From Larkinella humicola (lineage in GTDB: Bacteria; Bacteroidota; Bacteroidia; Cytophagales; Spirosomataceae), in contig NZ_VTWS01000012.1 in assembly GCF_008727875.1 (NCBI RefSeq), positions 121,756 through 185,755 on the forward strand: 64,000 nucleotides of DNA, given 5' to 3'. The notes beneath the pieces are model-generated. The model was not told the DNA's origin. It saw only the letters and a list, made by a program, of their open reading frames with translations, and made no database searches. The translations under genes were made by a program, and so were the position numbers. Below, in pieces: positions 17,660 to 25,861 of this stretch. Every line of letters starts with the position of its first letter. Within the stretch, counting starts at the first letter, position 1.

Positions 17660-19132
17660 CTAAGAAGTTGTGCCCGCCACGGAGTTGTCCCGCTGCACCG
17701 GCTGGGATACTGGTTGCGTCGTACTCCCCCGCGTGAAGGAAATGAGCGCACCGGTCAGTACTAAACCGCACATGGTCAGGTAGGCGTAATGCATTCCGAG
17801 CAGTTGGGCCGCCGTCGATTCGGGCGAGGCATCGTTTGCCAGCGCCCAGCGGTTGCGGGTGCTGTACCAAACGGCGGCAGCGATGGCGATGCCGACGACA
17901 AATCCCAGGTTGCGCATGAAGGCAATCATGCTGCTGGCAATGCCGCGCTGGGCGATGGGGGCCGCGTTGAGGGCGCTGCTGCTGTTGGGCGACTGAAAAA
18001 GGCCAAAGCCCAGACTCACCAGCGAACTCCGCCAGATGACATCCTGCCAGGTCCAGTCGACGGCCAGAAACGAAAACGCAAAATAACCGCCCGCCGTGAT
18101 CAGCAACCCGAAACTGGACAACCAGCGCGTGCTAATCCGGCTGGAAAGATACCCGCCCAGTGGGGCCACCAAGCTGAGGGTCAGAGGGCCTGCCAGCAAA
18201 ATCAGTCCGGCGCGTTCGGGGGGTAGCCCAAGGAGTTGTTGCAGGAAAAAGGGAATGACAAACAGATTACCGCCCGACGCCAGAAAACCGCAAAAGGCTG
18301 CGAGAATGGCGGCTGTGTAGGGCCGGATGCGGAACAGGCTCAGTTGCAGCATCGGCTCCCGAACCCGCATTTCCCAAAACAGAAACAACACCAGCAAAAC
18401 CGTGCCGATAGACAAGAGTGTGACCACGAGCGGATGATCCCAGCCATACGACGGTTCCGGCCCAAAATCCAGCCCGGTGAGCAGGGAGATGACGCCGAAC
18501 AGAAACAGCCCCGCGCCCACCAGATCGAACCGTTGGCCGGTCACTTTCGGACTTTCCGGCAGGATGGTCCAGGCCCGCCAGATCGCCAGCAAACCGATCG
18601 GGACGTTCACAAAGAAGATGCTCGACCAGCCGAACTTACCCAGCAGAAAACCGCCAATAACCGGCCCCGCACTGGACCCGGCCGCCACGATGGAACCCAT
18701 TAGCCCCATCGCCTGACCGCGTTCCTGCGGAGAAAAGGTGTCGCCGATGATGGCTGGGCCGACGGCGAAAATCATGGATGCTCCCAGCCCCTGAACCACC
18801 CGAAATCCCACCAGCGACCACAGGTTCCAGGCCAGCCCGCAGAGCAGGGAGCCCAGCACAAACACGCAAAAACCGGTGATGTATAGCGTTCGCCGGCCCA
18901 CCCAGTCGGACAGTTTCCCCATGATGAGCAGCGTGCTGGTGGTCGTCAGCAGGTAACAAAGCACGATCCACTCGACGCTGTCGCCCGCGCCCAGTTCCCG
19001 CCGGATGGTGGGCAGGGCAATGTTGACGATGCTGCTGTCGAGCGTCGACATGAACGTTCCGAACATGATGGTGCCCAGAATAATCCATTTATTGGGAGAA
19101 GACGATGAAACCGCCGACGTTGTTGATGACAC
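17660..19132 (-). CDS. DHA2-type MFS drug/proton antiporter
   Basis: This 490-residue inner-membrane exporter has about 14 hydrophobic segments. It carries MFGTFMSTLDSSIVNIALPTI (motif with the key Asp in TM1 of the EmrB/QacA family), GRRTLYITGFCVFVLGS (MFS motif A) and GPVIGGFLLGKFGWSSIFFVN (motif C plus the following loop). The only start that includes the first segment is a GTG at 19132; no in-frame ATG lies upstream. Family members export drugs, dyes or other organic compounds using proton energy. No EmrA-type membrane fusion partner is adjacent. The substrate is unknown. Confidence 0.9.
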   Translation of the reverse strand: MSSTTSAVSSSSPNKWIILGTIMFGTFMSTLDSSIVNIALPTIRRELGAGDSVEWIVLCYLLTTTSTLLIMGKLSDWVGRRTLYITGFCVFVLGSLLCGLAWNLWSLVGFRVVQGLGASMIFAVGPAIIGDTFSPQERGQAMGLMGSIVAAGSSAGPVIGGFLLGKFGWSSIFFVNVPIGLLAIWRAWTILPESPKVTGQRFDLVGAGLFLFGVISLLTGLDFGPEPSYGWDHPLVVTLLSIGTVLLVLFLFWEMRVREPMLQLSLFRIRPYTAAILAAFCGFLASGGNLFVIPFFLQQLLGLPPERAGLILLAGPLTLSLVAPLGGYLSSRISTRWLSSFGLLITAGGYFAFSFLAVDWTWQDVIWRSSLVSLGFGLFQSPNSSSALNAAPIAQRGIASSMIAFMRNLGFVVGIAIAAAVWYSTRNRWALANDASPESTAAQLLGMHYAYLTMCGLVLTGALISFTRGSTTQPVSQPVQRDNSVAGTTS

Positions 19133-19220
19133 AGGAAAACCAAATTACTTCGAAGGAGTAACGGGTTGTTGGGACCGGTTGTTTGAATGAGGTATCGAAA
19201 GGATACCTTCGTTTTCGATG

Positions 19221-19320
19221 AAGGAATGACAAATAATAAATGATGAATGTTAAATGTGAAAGTGCGGAACTGGCAAGACTTTTACATTTAACATTCATCA
19301 TTTATTATTTGTCATTCCTT
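19221..19320. repeat. AT-rich inverted repeat with 37-base perfect arms
   Basis: The 37 bases at 19221-19257 (AAGGAATGACAAATAATAAA...) are the exact reverse complement of 19284-19320. The stem extends four more pairs after one mismatch. The element fills the space between the methyltransferase stop (19328) and the DHA2 start, both leftward. It is clearly AT-richer than its surroundings, which points to a mobile repeat. Confidence 0.88.
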
Positions 19321-19327
19321 AATGGCT

Positions 19328-20065
19328 TTACTTCTGAAAGATCATCACGTGTTGCTGGGGCAGTTTGGTATAGACGCTTTTCAGCCGCAAGCCGACGGCT
19401 TTCATTTCTTTCGTGGCCTGGGCGATGCTCATTTTGTGGTGGGGTTTGATGGGCACGTTCGGGTCTTCGGCGCGGTATTCGACCAGCACCACGCGGCCAC
19501 CCGGTTTGAGCGCCCGGACGATGCTCGTCATCATTTCGCGGGGGTGCGAGAACTCGTGGTAGGCGTCGATCATCAGTGCCATATCGATGCCATTGGCGGG
19601 GAGTTTAGGGTCTGTAATCGTTCCTAAAACCGGCTCGACGTTGGTAATTCCTCTCTTATTTTTGGCGCTATTCAAATCATTAATCATTTCATTTTCAATG
19701 TCAACCGCCAGGATTTTGCCTTTCGGAACCTTGGGAGCCATCAGAAAGGTAAAGTACCCGGTTCCGGCCCCCACGTCGGCGACGACATCGGTCGGTTTCA
19801 GGTTCAGGGCGTCCAGCAGCAGATCGGTGCGTTCTTCCTGTTCGCGCTCCGGGCGTTCGAGCCAGGCGGCTCCCAAATGGCCCATGACCTGCGAAATTTC
19901 CCGGCCCAGGTAGGTTTTCCCGATGCCATCGTAAGCCGCTTTTCGATACTGATACACGCCTTCGGGCGAATCGGTCGTGGTAGCGGGTTGCTGACCGAAG
20001 CCTGATTTACAGAAGGACGTAATGAACAAAAGGAAGAGGCTGATGGATCGAAACGGTTTTTTCAT
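19328..20065 (-). CDS. Class I SAM-dependent methyltransferase with an N-terminal signal peptide
   Basis: This is a 245-residue protein. The ATG at 20065 is chosen because it gives a clean signal peptide (MKKPFRSISLFLLFITSF...GFGQQ). The fold is a Rossmann methyltransferase: motif I VVADVGAGTGYFTFLMA, motif II GKILAVDIENEMI, motif IV GIDMALMIDAYHEF, and ALKPGGRVVLVEYRAED. It is most like UbiE/Methyltransf_25 proteins. The signal peptide is odd, because S-adenosylmethionine is cytoplasmic; the same pattern is seen in other Bacteroidota annotations. It is the upstream neighbour of the DHA2 gene but separated from it by a long inverted repeat. Substrate and true location are unknown. Confidence 0.85.
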   Translation of the reverse strand: MKKPFRSISLFLLFITSFCKSGFGQQPATTTDSPEGVYQYRKAAYDGIGKTYLGREISQVMGHLGAAWLERPEREQEERTDLLLDALNLKPTDVVADVGAGTGYFTFLMAPKVPKGKILAVDIENEMINDLNSAKNKRGITNVEPVLGTITDPKLPANGIDMALMIDAYHEFSHPREMMTSIVRALKPGGRVVLVEYRAEDPNVPIKPHHKMSIAQATKEMKAVGLRLKSVYTKLPQQHVMIFQK

Positions 20066-20151
20066 GGCGGGCAGGAAATGAGCTATGGGTTGAACAAGCT
20101 GCAAAAGAAAGTGTTTATTTAGGGATTATTTACCATCAATCCCGCTTTCTC

Positions 20152-20574
20152 ATGAATCTAATTTTGCACCTGTTACTCGATGCCGCCGTGATTTTCGGTT
20201 TGGCCTACATCATGCCCCAGGTTGATGTCAAAAGCTTCGGCACTGCCCTGCTGATTGCCGTTATCCTGGCTGCGCTCAATTTTCTGGTCGGCTGGATCAT
20301 TCGTTTTCCACTCAACCTGGTGACGCTCTTCTTCTTAACCGGCATTGTGCGGATTGTGGTGACGGCCATTCTGCTGAAGCTGATCGATAAAATGATGGGC
20401 AGTTTCACCATTGCCGGATTCTGGCCCGCGTTGGTGATTGCGGTTTCTGTCGCCATTGCCGGTGCCATTGTCGACGGTGCCCTGGCTCCCTCCGAAGCGG
20501 TTGTGGAAGAGCGTCAACGGGAAGCGGTGCTGCTGACACCCGGTGCGGAATTCGCTTATACTTTTAAACGGTAA
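20152..20574 (+). CDS. Four-helix membrane protein of the phage holin 4 superfamily
   Basis: This 140-residue protein has four hydrophobic stretches (about 3-20, 30-50, 56-78 and 88-108) and a hydrophilic tail. LAYIMPQVDVKSFGTALLIA and LNFLVGWIIRFPLNLVTLFF match the Mycobacterial-type 4-TM holin family (PF04020), whose bacterial members are mostly chromosomal and not phage-related. No phage gene is nearby. It is divergent from the methyltransferase and followed by an inverted repeat that may end its transcript. Function is unknown. Confidence 0.82.
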   Translation: MNLILHLLLDAAVIFGLAYIMPQVDVKSFGTALLIAVILAALNFLVGWIIRFPLNLVTLFFLTGIVRIVVTAILLKLIDKMMGSFTIAGFWPALVIAVSVAIAGAIVDGALAPSEAVVEERQREAVLLTPGAEFAYTFKR

Positions 20575-20590
20575 GAAAGCGCTTTAGGAC

Positions 20591-20687
20591 TTTCGCTTTT
20601 GCCCCTAAATCCCCTAAAGGGGACTTATAGGATCCGGATTAAGTCGCGTCCAAGTCCCCTTTAGGGGATTTAGGGGCAAAAGCGAAA
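20591..20687. repeat. Inverted repeat, CCCCTAAATCCCC family (best copy, 36-base arms)
   Basis: TTTCGCTTTTGCCCCTAAAT continuing to GGGGACTT (20591-20626) is exactly complementary to 20652-20687. GATCCGGAT sits in the loop. It lies between convergent genes (holin-like and Ohr), where it could also act as a bidirectional terminator, although no long T-run follows. Confidence 0.9.
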
Positions 20688-20737
20688 ATGTAAAGAATTA
20701 TCAGACGTAAGCCTTCTATTTAAAATTCTTCAGGAAG

Positions 20738-21157
20738 TTACTCTATGATTTTTAAATCGACCTGAATATTCCCGCGGGTGGCATTGGAATAGGGGCAGAC
20801 CTGGTGTGCTTTTTCAACCAGTTCTTCCGCTTTGGAACGCTCGACGCCTGGAATCTGAACCTCCAGCACAACGGCTAGTCCAAATCCGCCGTCTTCATTT
20901 TTTCCGATACTGACCTGCGCCGTGACGCTGGTCTGACCCGCTTCCACTTTCTGCGTGCGGATGATTAAACTCAGCGCACTATCGAAACAGGCCGCATACC
21001 CGGCGGCAAACAGGGTTTCCGGATTTAGGTAGGTGCCACTCGGGCCACCCATTTCTTTCGGTACGCGGACATCGACTTCCAATGCTCCATCGTGTGATTT
21101 TACGTGGCCGTTGCGGCCTCCGGTTGCGGTGGCTTTCGCCGTATACAGTTTGTCCAT
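20738..21157 (-). CDS. ohr: Organic hydroperoxide resistance protein (Ohr/OsmC family)
   Basis: This is a 139-residue protein. The ATG at 21157 gives the usual Ohr start MDKLYTAKATATGGRNG; a 13-residue upstream extension is unlikely because it would run into the terminator hairpin. Both redox cysteines are present: C57 in GYAACFDSAL and C121 in HQVCPYSNATRGN, spaced as in Ohr rather than OsmC. The enzyme reduces organic hydroperoxides in the cytoplasm using lipoylated protein thiols. No OhrR regulator is adjacent. A leftward terminator-like hairpin immediately upstream isolates it from the DUF4097 gene. Confidence 0.95.
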   Translation of the reverse strand: MDKLYTAKATATGGRNGHVKSHDGALEVDVRVPKEMGGPSGTYLNPETLFAAGYAACFDSALSLIIRTQKVEAGQTSVTAQVSIGKNEDGGFGLAVVLEVQIPGVERSKAEELVEKAHQVCPYSNATRGNIQVDLKIIE

Positions 21158-21160
21158 GCT

Positions 21161-21194
21161 AAAAAATAAGTCACCGCCGGGGTTCGGCGGTGAC
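21161..21194 (-). terminator. Intrinsic terminator of the sigma/anti-sigma/DUF4097 operon
   Basis: GTCACCGCC (21170-21178) pairs with GGCGGTGAC (21186-21194) over a 7-base loop. On the minus strand the stem is followed by TTATTTTTT. It lies just after the DUF4097 stop at 21248 and directly before the Ohr start. Confidence 0.75.
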
Positions 21195-21247
21195 AAAATA
21201 GGTTTTCAAGACAACTGGCTTTGGGTCGAAATGGTTGCAAAAACGGT

Positions 21248-22090
21248 TTATTTCGCTCTCCGAATGTAGATGTTGCCGTGCATGTTTTTCATCATCACCT
21301 CGCGGCCCCCGCCGTTCACTTTCCCCTGCACCCAGTCGTCGATGCTCACTTTGTACATGCCGTCTTTGCTGCTTCGGCTGGCTTTGGGCTGGCTTTTGTC
21401 AACGTCCACATCGAAGTCGCTGAAGATTTCGCCCCGGTCGGATTTGAGTTTTACGTCAAATTTGGCATTGGCCGGAAAGGTGACATCAACATTGCCGTTG
21501 AGGGTGGAAAACGCCATCGGCGCTTCGGAATTGACGTTTTTAAACGTGGCTTTCAATGGCCCGTTCACGCTGTTAGCAACGGCAGAGCCCGACACGCCAG
21601 TCAACGTAATGGGACCATTCACGTTGTTCACCTCCAGTTCACCGGTCACGTTTTCGATTACAATATCGCCATGATTGATTGTACTGACTTTGAGCGAGAA
21701 TTGTTGCGGGACTTTGATGGTTAGATTGACGTTTCGTTTCATGGACCCCCCCGAACTCAGGTTTATCTTGTTGTTTTTCTCTTCAGCGCTCAAATCGAGG
21801 CCACCGCGGGTTGAAATTCGCTTCATCCCGTTGGCGAGTTCGTCGGGTTTTTCTTCTTTCTTTTTGCTGGTATACGCTTCCGCCACGGCATCCACCACGA
21901 CTTCTTTTCCGGCATACCCAACAACGTGAATGGAGCCGTTGATGATGCCGACGTGCAGGGAACCCGGTTTGTTCGGATCGGTCAGCGGAATGGTGAGTTG
22001 TTCCTTGATGTCACTTTGCGCCAACAGCGGACGGATTTCTGCTAAGGAAATAAGCATGAACAGGGCGACCAGGATGCGATTCGTTTTCAT
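21248..22090 (-). CDS. DUF4097-family exported beta-solenoid protein
   Basis: This is a 280-residue protein from the ATG at 22090, which begins a clean signal peptide (MKTNRILVALFMLISLAEI...LLAQ). An in-frame upstream start at 22165 would place it inside the neighbouring inverted repeat. The body is made of short beta repeats with alternating glycines and asparagines (VSTINHGDIVIENVTGELEV, NNVNGPITLTGVSGSAVANS, VNGPLKATFKNVN), characteristic of DUF4097/DUF4098 adhesin-like solenoids. It is the last gene of the sigma factor operon and a paralogue of the next gene. It is probably periplasmic or surface-exposed; no molecular function is known. Confidence 0.88.
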   Translation of the reverse strand: MKTNRILVALFMLISLAEIRPLLAQSDIKEQLTIPLTDPNKPGSLHVGIINGSIHVVGYAGKEVVVDAVAEAYTSKKKEEKPDELANGMKRISTRGGLDLSAEEKNNKINLSSGGSMKRNVNLTIKVPQQFSLKVSTINHGDIVIENVTGELEVNNVNGPITLTGVSGSAVANSVNGPLKATFKNVNSEAPMAFSTLNGNVDVTFPANAKFDVKLKSDRGEIFSDFDVDVDKSQPKASRSSKDGMYKVSIDDWVQGKVNGGGREVMMKNMHGNIYIRRAK

Positions 22091-22129
22091 GATTTTTAGC
22101 TTGTTTTTTTTCTGGAATAGAGAGGTGAA

Positions 22130-22212
22130 TTTTGCCCCTAAATTCCCTAAAGGGGACTTTTGCATCCGGATGTTTCGGCGTTCAAGTCCCCTTTAGGGGA
22201 TTTAGGGGCAAA
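22130..22212. repeat. Inverted repeat, CCCCTAAATCCCC family
   Basis: The left arm, from TTTTGCCCCTAAATT to GGGGACTT, pairs with the right arm AAGTCCCCTTTAGGGGATTT ending in GCAAAA with one mismatch; CATCCGGATG lies between. It separates the two DUF4097 genes within one transcription unit, so it would be part of the mRNA. Confidence 0.88.
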
Positions 22213-22217
22213 AACCG

Positions 22218-23087
22218 CTACGATTGTTTTTTGATGTACACATTCCCGTTGAAAGTCTCGAACTGGAGCGTTTTACCGCCGTTTCCGATTCGGATGGACG
22301 TATCTTTGTTGAGCTTGTAAACCGTGCCGTCGCCCTGCTTTTCCTGTGTTTTGGTCACTTTGACGGGCAGGATTTCGGCATTGGGAAAATCAGTGTAGAA
22401 GTCGCCCTGAAAACTTTTGAAGCTCAGATCGGCGGACAAACTGGCCGGATAACTGATCTTGATGTCGCCGTTCAGCGTGTAATACTTCGATTTCTCGGGC
22501 GGACTGACCAGGTAATTGGCTTCCACATTGCCATTGATCGTTCGGGCATCGGTGGCTCCTTTGATGTTGGTTAACGTAACGGCACCATTGACGTTGTGAG
22601 CGAATAAAGAACCGCTGACATCTTTCACCGTTACATCGCCCCCGTTCACCGTCGACACGTGCAGGTTCATGGAGTAGGGGACTTTGACAGTAAAATCGAG
22701 CTCGTATTTGTAGTCGATCCGCCGGTGGTTGGTGCCATCTTTCCAGTTATTTCGGTTCGGACGCGAATCATAGGGCAGGGCGATGTAGGCGATGACGCTG
22801 TCGGCGTCCTGATCGAACTGGAGCAGAAATTCCTTCTTGCCCTGTTCCAGTAACTCACTGGTTTTGGCCCGAATGCTCCGGTCCACTTCCAGCACTATTT
22901 TGGTGCCTGAGTATCCTTCCACCTTAATAAAACCGCTGATGTTGTAAATAGCCAGTGTGCTGCTACCGGCGTCTTTCGACAGGGTAAATTCCTTGCTGAT
23001 GTGGTCTTTAAATTCCAGGGTTTGGGCCGATGCAGCGACACAGGAAAGCCCCAGTCCCACCAGCAGGAGGGAGATAAATGGTTTCAT
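22218..23087 (-). CDS. DUF4097-family exported protein (paralogue)
   Basis: This is a 289-residue protein from the ATG at 23087 with a signal peptide (MKPFISLLLVGLGLSCVAASAQ). The repeat pattern matches the adjacent paralogue: LAIYNISGFIKVEGYSG, LHVSTVNGGDVTVKDVSGSL, AHNVNGAVTLTNIKGATDA, RTINGNVEANYL and FETFNGNVYIKKQS at the C-terminus. It sits between the anti-sigma gene (89 bases upstream) and the second DUF4097 gene. In Bacteroidota, DUF4097 genes often follow ECF sigma factor pairs and are thought to be their targets. It is probably periplasmic or surface-exposed. Function is unknown. Confidence 0.87.
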   Translation of the reverse strand: MKPFISLLLVGLGLSCVAASAQTLEFKDHISKEFTLSKDAGSSTLAIYNISGFIKVEGYSGTKIVLEVDRSIRAKTSELLEQGKKEFLLQFDQDADSVIAYIALPYDSRPNRNNWKDGTNHRRIDYKYELDFTVKVPYSMNLHVSTVNGGDVTVKDVSGSLFAHNVNGAVTLTNIKGATDARTINGNVEANYLVSPPEKSKYYTLNGDIKISYPASLSADLSFKSFQGDFYTDFPNAEILPVKVTKTQEKQGDGTVYKLNKDTSIRIGNGGKTLQFETFNGNVYIKKQS

Positions 23088-23176
23088 ACGGAGTTGTTTT
23101 TTAGAGTAAAGAGTAGGTGAAAGGACTGTTGACGATGGACCATTGACCATAGTTTTGACCATCGTCCAGGGTCCTT

Positions 23177-23992
23177 TCAGGTCAAATCCTTGATGGTTTG
23201 TTCGATTTTCACCTTGACGAAGTCGTTGAGGTTTTCCTGACGGAGCAGTTGCCGAAGCGGTTTGAGCGATCGTTTTTCCTGGAGTTTCACCATCACGTCG
23301 GCTAGCGCGGATTGCACCAGGGGCGAATCCTGTTGGACAATCGAATGCACCAGCCCTTCCCGAACTTTCGGATCAGCCGCGAGTTGAGCCAGGGCTTCCA
23401 GCGTCACCAGCCGGACGTTTACATTCGAGTCGTTGTTCAGCGTACTCAGCAGCGCTTCGACCACCTGCGCATCCACCTGCTTGATGTCTTTGGTGTATTC
23501 CACCGCCCGAAGCCGCTCGGTAGCCGAAGCGTTTTCGAGTAATGACAGCAAAACCGTCTGCCGCATCTGCTGCACCTGAGCGCCCAGATCATTGATTTGC
23601 TGCTCGTAAACCGGTGTTTTTTTTGCGTTCAGCCAGTAGCCACCCGCCACCCCAACCAGCACCAGCGATAGACTATACGCCACCCGAAGGACGAGTTCGG
23701 GCGTCAAAAACCGCCGAACCCGGCGCAGGATGCTTTTCCACGAGCGACGGCGTTTTTTAGCCTCTTCGATTTGTACCGTTTCCAGCATGGCGTAAAACCG
23801 GGAGCGGACTTTCTCGCCGGGTTCCGGCACCGGGATGTTGCCCATCGCCAGCCAGAGCTGGCGGGTCGCAGCCAGTTCCGTCTGGCATTCCGGGCAGTGT
23901 GCCAGGTGCACTTCAACGGCGGCCCGTTCGGTGGCCGGAAGCTGATGGCTCAACAGATCAATCAATTGTTCCTTTGCGCTTTCACAGTTCAT
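23177..23992 (-). CDS. Anti-sigma factor: zinc-finger, one TM, HEAT repeats
   Basis: This 271-residue protein starts with a zinc-binding anti-sigma domain (residues 1-45; HLAHCPECQ supplies His and two Cys). A basic stretch (KKRRRSWKSILRRVRR) precedes one transmembrane helix at about 105-123 (AYSLSLVLVGVAGGYWL). A short coiled coil (about 130-155) and HEAT-like repeats (VVEALLSTLNNDSNVNVRL, about 175-260) lie on the other side of the membrane. It should hold the adjacent ECF sigma factor inactive until the outer part senses a signal. The gene is 42 bases downstream of the sigma gene, on the same strand. The signal is unknown. Confidence 0.9.
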   Translation of the reverse strand: MNCESAKEQLIDLLSHQLPATERAAVEVHLAHCPECQTELAATRQLWLAMGNIPVPEPGEKVRSRFYAMLETVQIEEAKKRRRSWKSILRRVRRFLTPELVLRVAYSLSLVLVGVAGGYWLNAKKTPVYEQQINDLGAQVQQMRQTVLLSLLENASATERLRAVEYTKDIKQVDAQVVEALLSTLNNDSNVNVRLVTLEALAQLAADPKVREGLVHSIVQQDSPLVQSALADVMVKLQEKRSLKPLRQLLRQENLNDFVKVKIEQTIKDLT

Positions 23993-24034
23993 GGTTGTAT
24001 GGGTTCCCGTTCATGATCTCTAAAAATCACGGCC

Positions 24035-24580
24035 TCAGGCTTTTAAATACACGCGTTTCAATTCATTCATGGCCCGGTGAACACGAACCTTGACGGCTCC
24101 TTCGGTGGTGTCCAGGATCCGGGCAATTTCTTCGTATTTCAACTCCTGAAAACGACTTAAAATCAGGACTTCACGGTTGTCGGGACTCAGTTTTCGCAGG
24201 GCATCGTGCAGGGATGCCAGCTCCTGTTCTTTCTGCATCGATTCATCGGCCGAAGGGCCACCGCCAATTTTCTCGACAAAATCAGCCACGTCATAATGGT
24301 GTACCGCGTGTTTGTTTTTCCGGACGTGATCGGCCAGCACATTGCGGGCCAGGTGATACATCCACGTCCGGAACTCGCCCTCGCCGGTGAACGTATGGCG
24401 GTATTTCAGCATTCGATAAAACACGTTCTGCACCAGATCCTCGCTCGCATCGGTCTGCCCGGTCATGTGGTACAGGAAACCGAACAGGGCGCGGTGATAC
24501 CGCTCGAAGAGCAGGCCCATCTTTTCCAGATTGCCGTCCTTCACCTGCAGCATGAGTGAGTTGTCCGTCAGCGATTTCAA
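24035..24580 (-). CDS. ECF-type RNA polymerase sigma factor
   Basis: This is a 181-residue sigma-70 family protein. Region 2 is LFERYHRALFGFLYHMTG...ASEDLVQNVFYRMLKYR with FRTWMYHLARNVLADHVRK. Region 4 is LSPDNREVLILSRFQELKYEEIARILDTTEGAVKVRVHRA. The start is uncertain: TTG at 24580 keeps KSLTDNSLMLQVKDGN, a segment usually present in relatives, while the first ATG (24553) would begin inside it. A stop lies a few codons upstream of the TTG. It forms an operon with its anti-sigma factor and two DUF4097 genes and is divergent from moaA. It probably autoregulates, as is typical for the family. Confidence 0.93.
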   Translation of the reverse strand: MKSLTDNSLMLQVKDGNLEKMGLLFERYHRALFGFLYHMTGQTDASEDLVQNVFYRMLKYRHTFTGEGEFRTWMYHLARNVLADHVRKNKHAVHHYDVADFVEKIGGGPSADESMQKEQELASLHDALRKLSPDNREVLILSRFQELKYEEIARILDTTEGAVKVRVHRAMNELKRVYLKA

Positions 24581-24691
24581 CCGGGTGTGTGTTTCGAGTT
24601 TGGCTTAGTTGGGTGTGGAAACTTTGCGGCTTTGAGAAGGTTACACAAAGAGATGAAATTTTTTCGTCTTGTTTTTTGTAACTTGCCTGTA

Positions 24692-25672
24692 ATGATTTTC
24701 GACAACCACAATCGCCCCATCACCTATCTCCGTCTGGCCGTTACCGACCGCTGCAATCTGCGGTGCTTTTACTGCATGCCGGAAGAGGGCATTAAGTACC
24801 TGCCGAAGAACCAGTTGCTGACGTATGAAGAAATGGAACGGCTGGTGCGCGTGCTGGCCCGGCTGGGCGTGTCGAAAGTCCGGATTACCGGCGGAGAACC
24901 GTTCGTCCGGAACGGGCTGATGGATTTCCTGTGGCGGCTGAAAGCCACCGAAGGCATTGACGAACTGAACATTACGACCAATGGCGTGTTGACCGAACCG
25001 CTCGTGCCGGAACTGGTGCGGCTGGGCATCGGCTCGGTCAACCTCAGCATCGACACCCTCGACCGCGAACGGTTTCGGCAAATCACCCGGCGCGACGAAC
25101 TCCCCGCCGTGCAGGGAACACTCAGCGCCTTGCTGGAAAACAAGATTCCGGTGAAGCTGAATGCGGTGGTGATGGAAGGGAAGAACATTGAAGACCTGCC
25201 GCTCCTGGCCGAACTCACTCGCGACCATCCCGTGGAAGTACGGTTTATCGAAGAAATGCCGTTCAATGGCGAGGGGAGCCACTACCCGGTTTTGAACTGG
25301 ACGCACCGGCGCATTCTCCAGGAACTGCAAACCCTTTATCCCGGTCTGGAACGCCAGCAGGATTCGCCGTTTTCGACCGCTGCGACTTACCGGATTCCCG
25401 GGCATCAGGGAACCATCGGCATCATTGCCGCCTTCACCCGCACGTTCTGCGGCACCTGCAACCGCATCCGACTGACCGCGCAGGGAACACTCAAAACCTG
25501 TCTGTACGACAACGGCGTGCTCGATGTTCGGGCCTTGCTCCGGTCGGGCGCAACCGATGCCGACCTGACAGCCGCTTTCCTCAAAGCCTTTGCCCACCGC
25601 CCAAAAAACGGCTTCGAAGCCGAACACGAACGCGGTCCGGTTACGGAATCCATGTCGACGATCGGCGGCTGA
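24692..25672 (+). CDS. moaA: GTP 3',8-cyclase MoaA
   Basis: This is a 326-residue protein. The ATG at 24692 begins MIFDNHNRPITYLRL, the usual MoaA start; upstream in-frame codons add no conserved sequence. The radical-SAM cluster is in TDRCNLRCFYCMPEEGI (CxxxCxxC). Other family motifs are RITGGEPFVRNGL, ITTNGVL and NLSIDTLD. The second iron-sulfur site is FCGTCNRIRLTAQGTLKTCL. The protein ends in a Gly-Gly pair (STIGG), which is needed for activity in MoaA. It converts GTP to 3',8-cyclo-dihydro-GTP, the first step of molybdenum cofactor synthesis. No other moa or moe gene is in the window, so it stands alone here. Confidence 0.97.
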   Translation: MIFDNHNRPITYLRLAVTDRCNLRCFYCMPEEGIKYLPKNQLLTYEEMERLVRVLARLGVSKVRITGGEPFVRNGLMDFLWRLKATEGIDELNITTNGVLTEPLVPELVRLGIGSVNLSIDTLDRERFRQITRRDELPAVQGTLSALLENKIPVKLNAVVMEGKNIEDLPLLAELTRDHPVEVRFIEEMPFNGEGSHYPVLNWTHRRILQELQTLYPGLERQQDSPFSTAATYRIPGHQGTIGIIAAFTRTFCGTCNRIRLTAQGTLKTCLYDNGVLDVRALLRSGATDADLTAAFLKAFAHRPKNGFEAEHERGPVTESMSTIGG

Positions 25673-25711
25673 CCGCGTCATTCCTGTCCTACGAATCGCT
25701 GCTTAACGGCC

Positions 25712-25748
25712 TGTCCGCATCGGGACGTTCTGTGTCCGCAATGGGACA
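25712..25748. promoter_or_regulatory. Two TGTCC-N6-GGAC palindromes 21 bases apart
   Basis: TGTCCGCATCGGGACG (25712-25727) and TGTCCGCAATGGGACA (25733-25748) are near-identical palindromic sites whose centres are 21 bases (two helical turns) apart. They lie 114-150 bases upstream of the FtsX permease ATG (25862). They look like a tandem operator for a dimeric activator or repressor. The protein is unknown. Confidence 0.6.
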
Positions 25749-25861
25749 AATTCTACCGGAAATCCTTTTGAAAAGTGCCCCTGTTGCATTAAAATGGCCT
25801 TTTTGACGAACTGGCATCAGATTTGACCGATCTTGGTATCACTGCTTCAATTTACCCTGTT

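Noticed and set aside
20152..20574. Holin-like protein as evidence of a prophage
   Set aside because: The family is mostly chromosomal in bacteria and no other phage gene is present.
25813..25827. TGGCATCAGATTTGA as a sigma-54 promoter of the FtsX permease
   Set aside because: The GG of the -24 box is present but the invariant GC of the -12 box is not at the right spacing.
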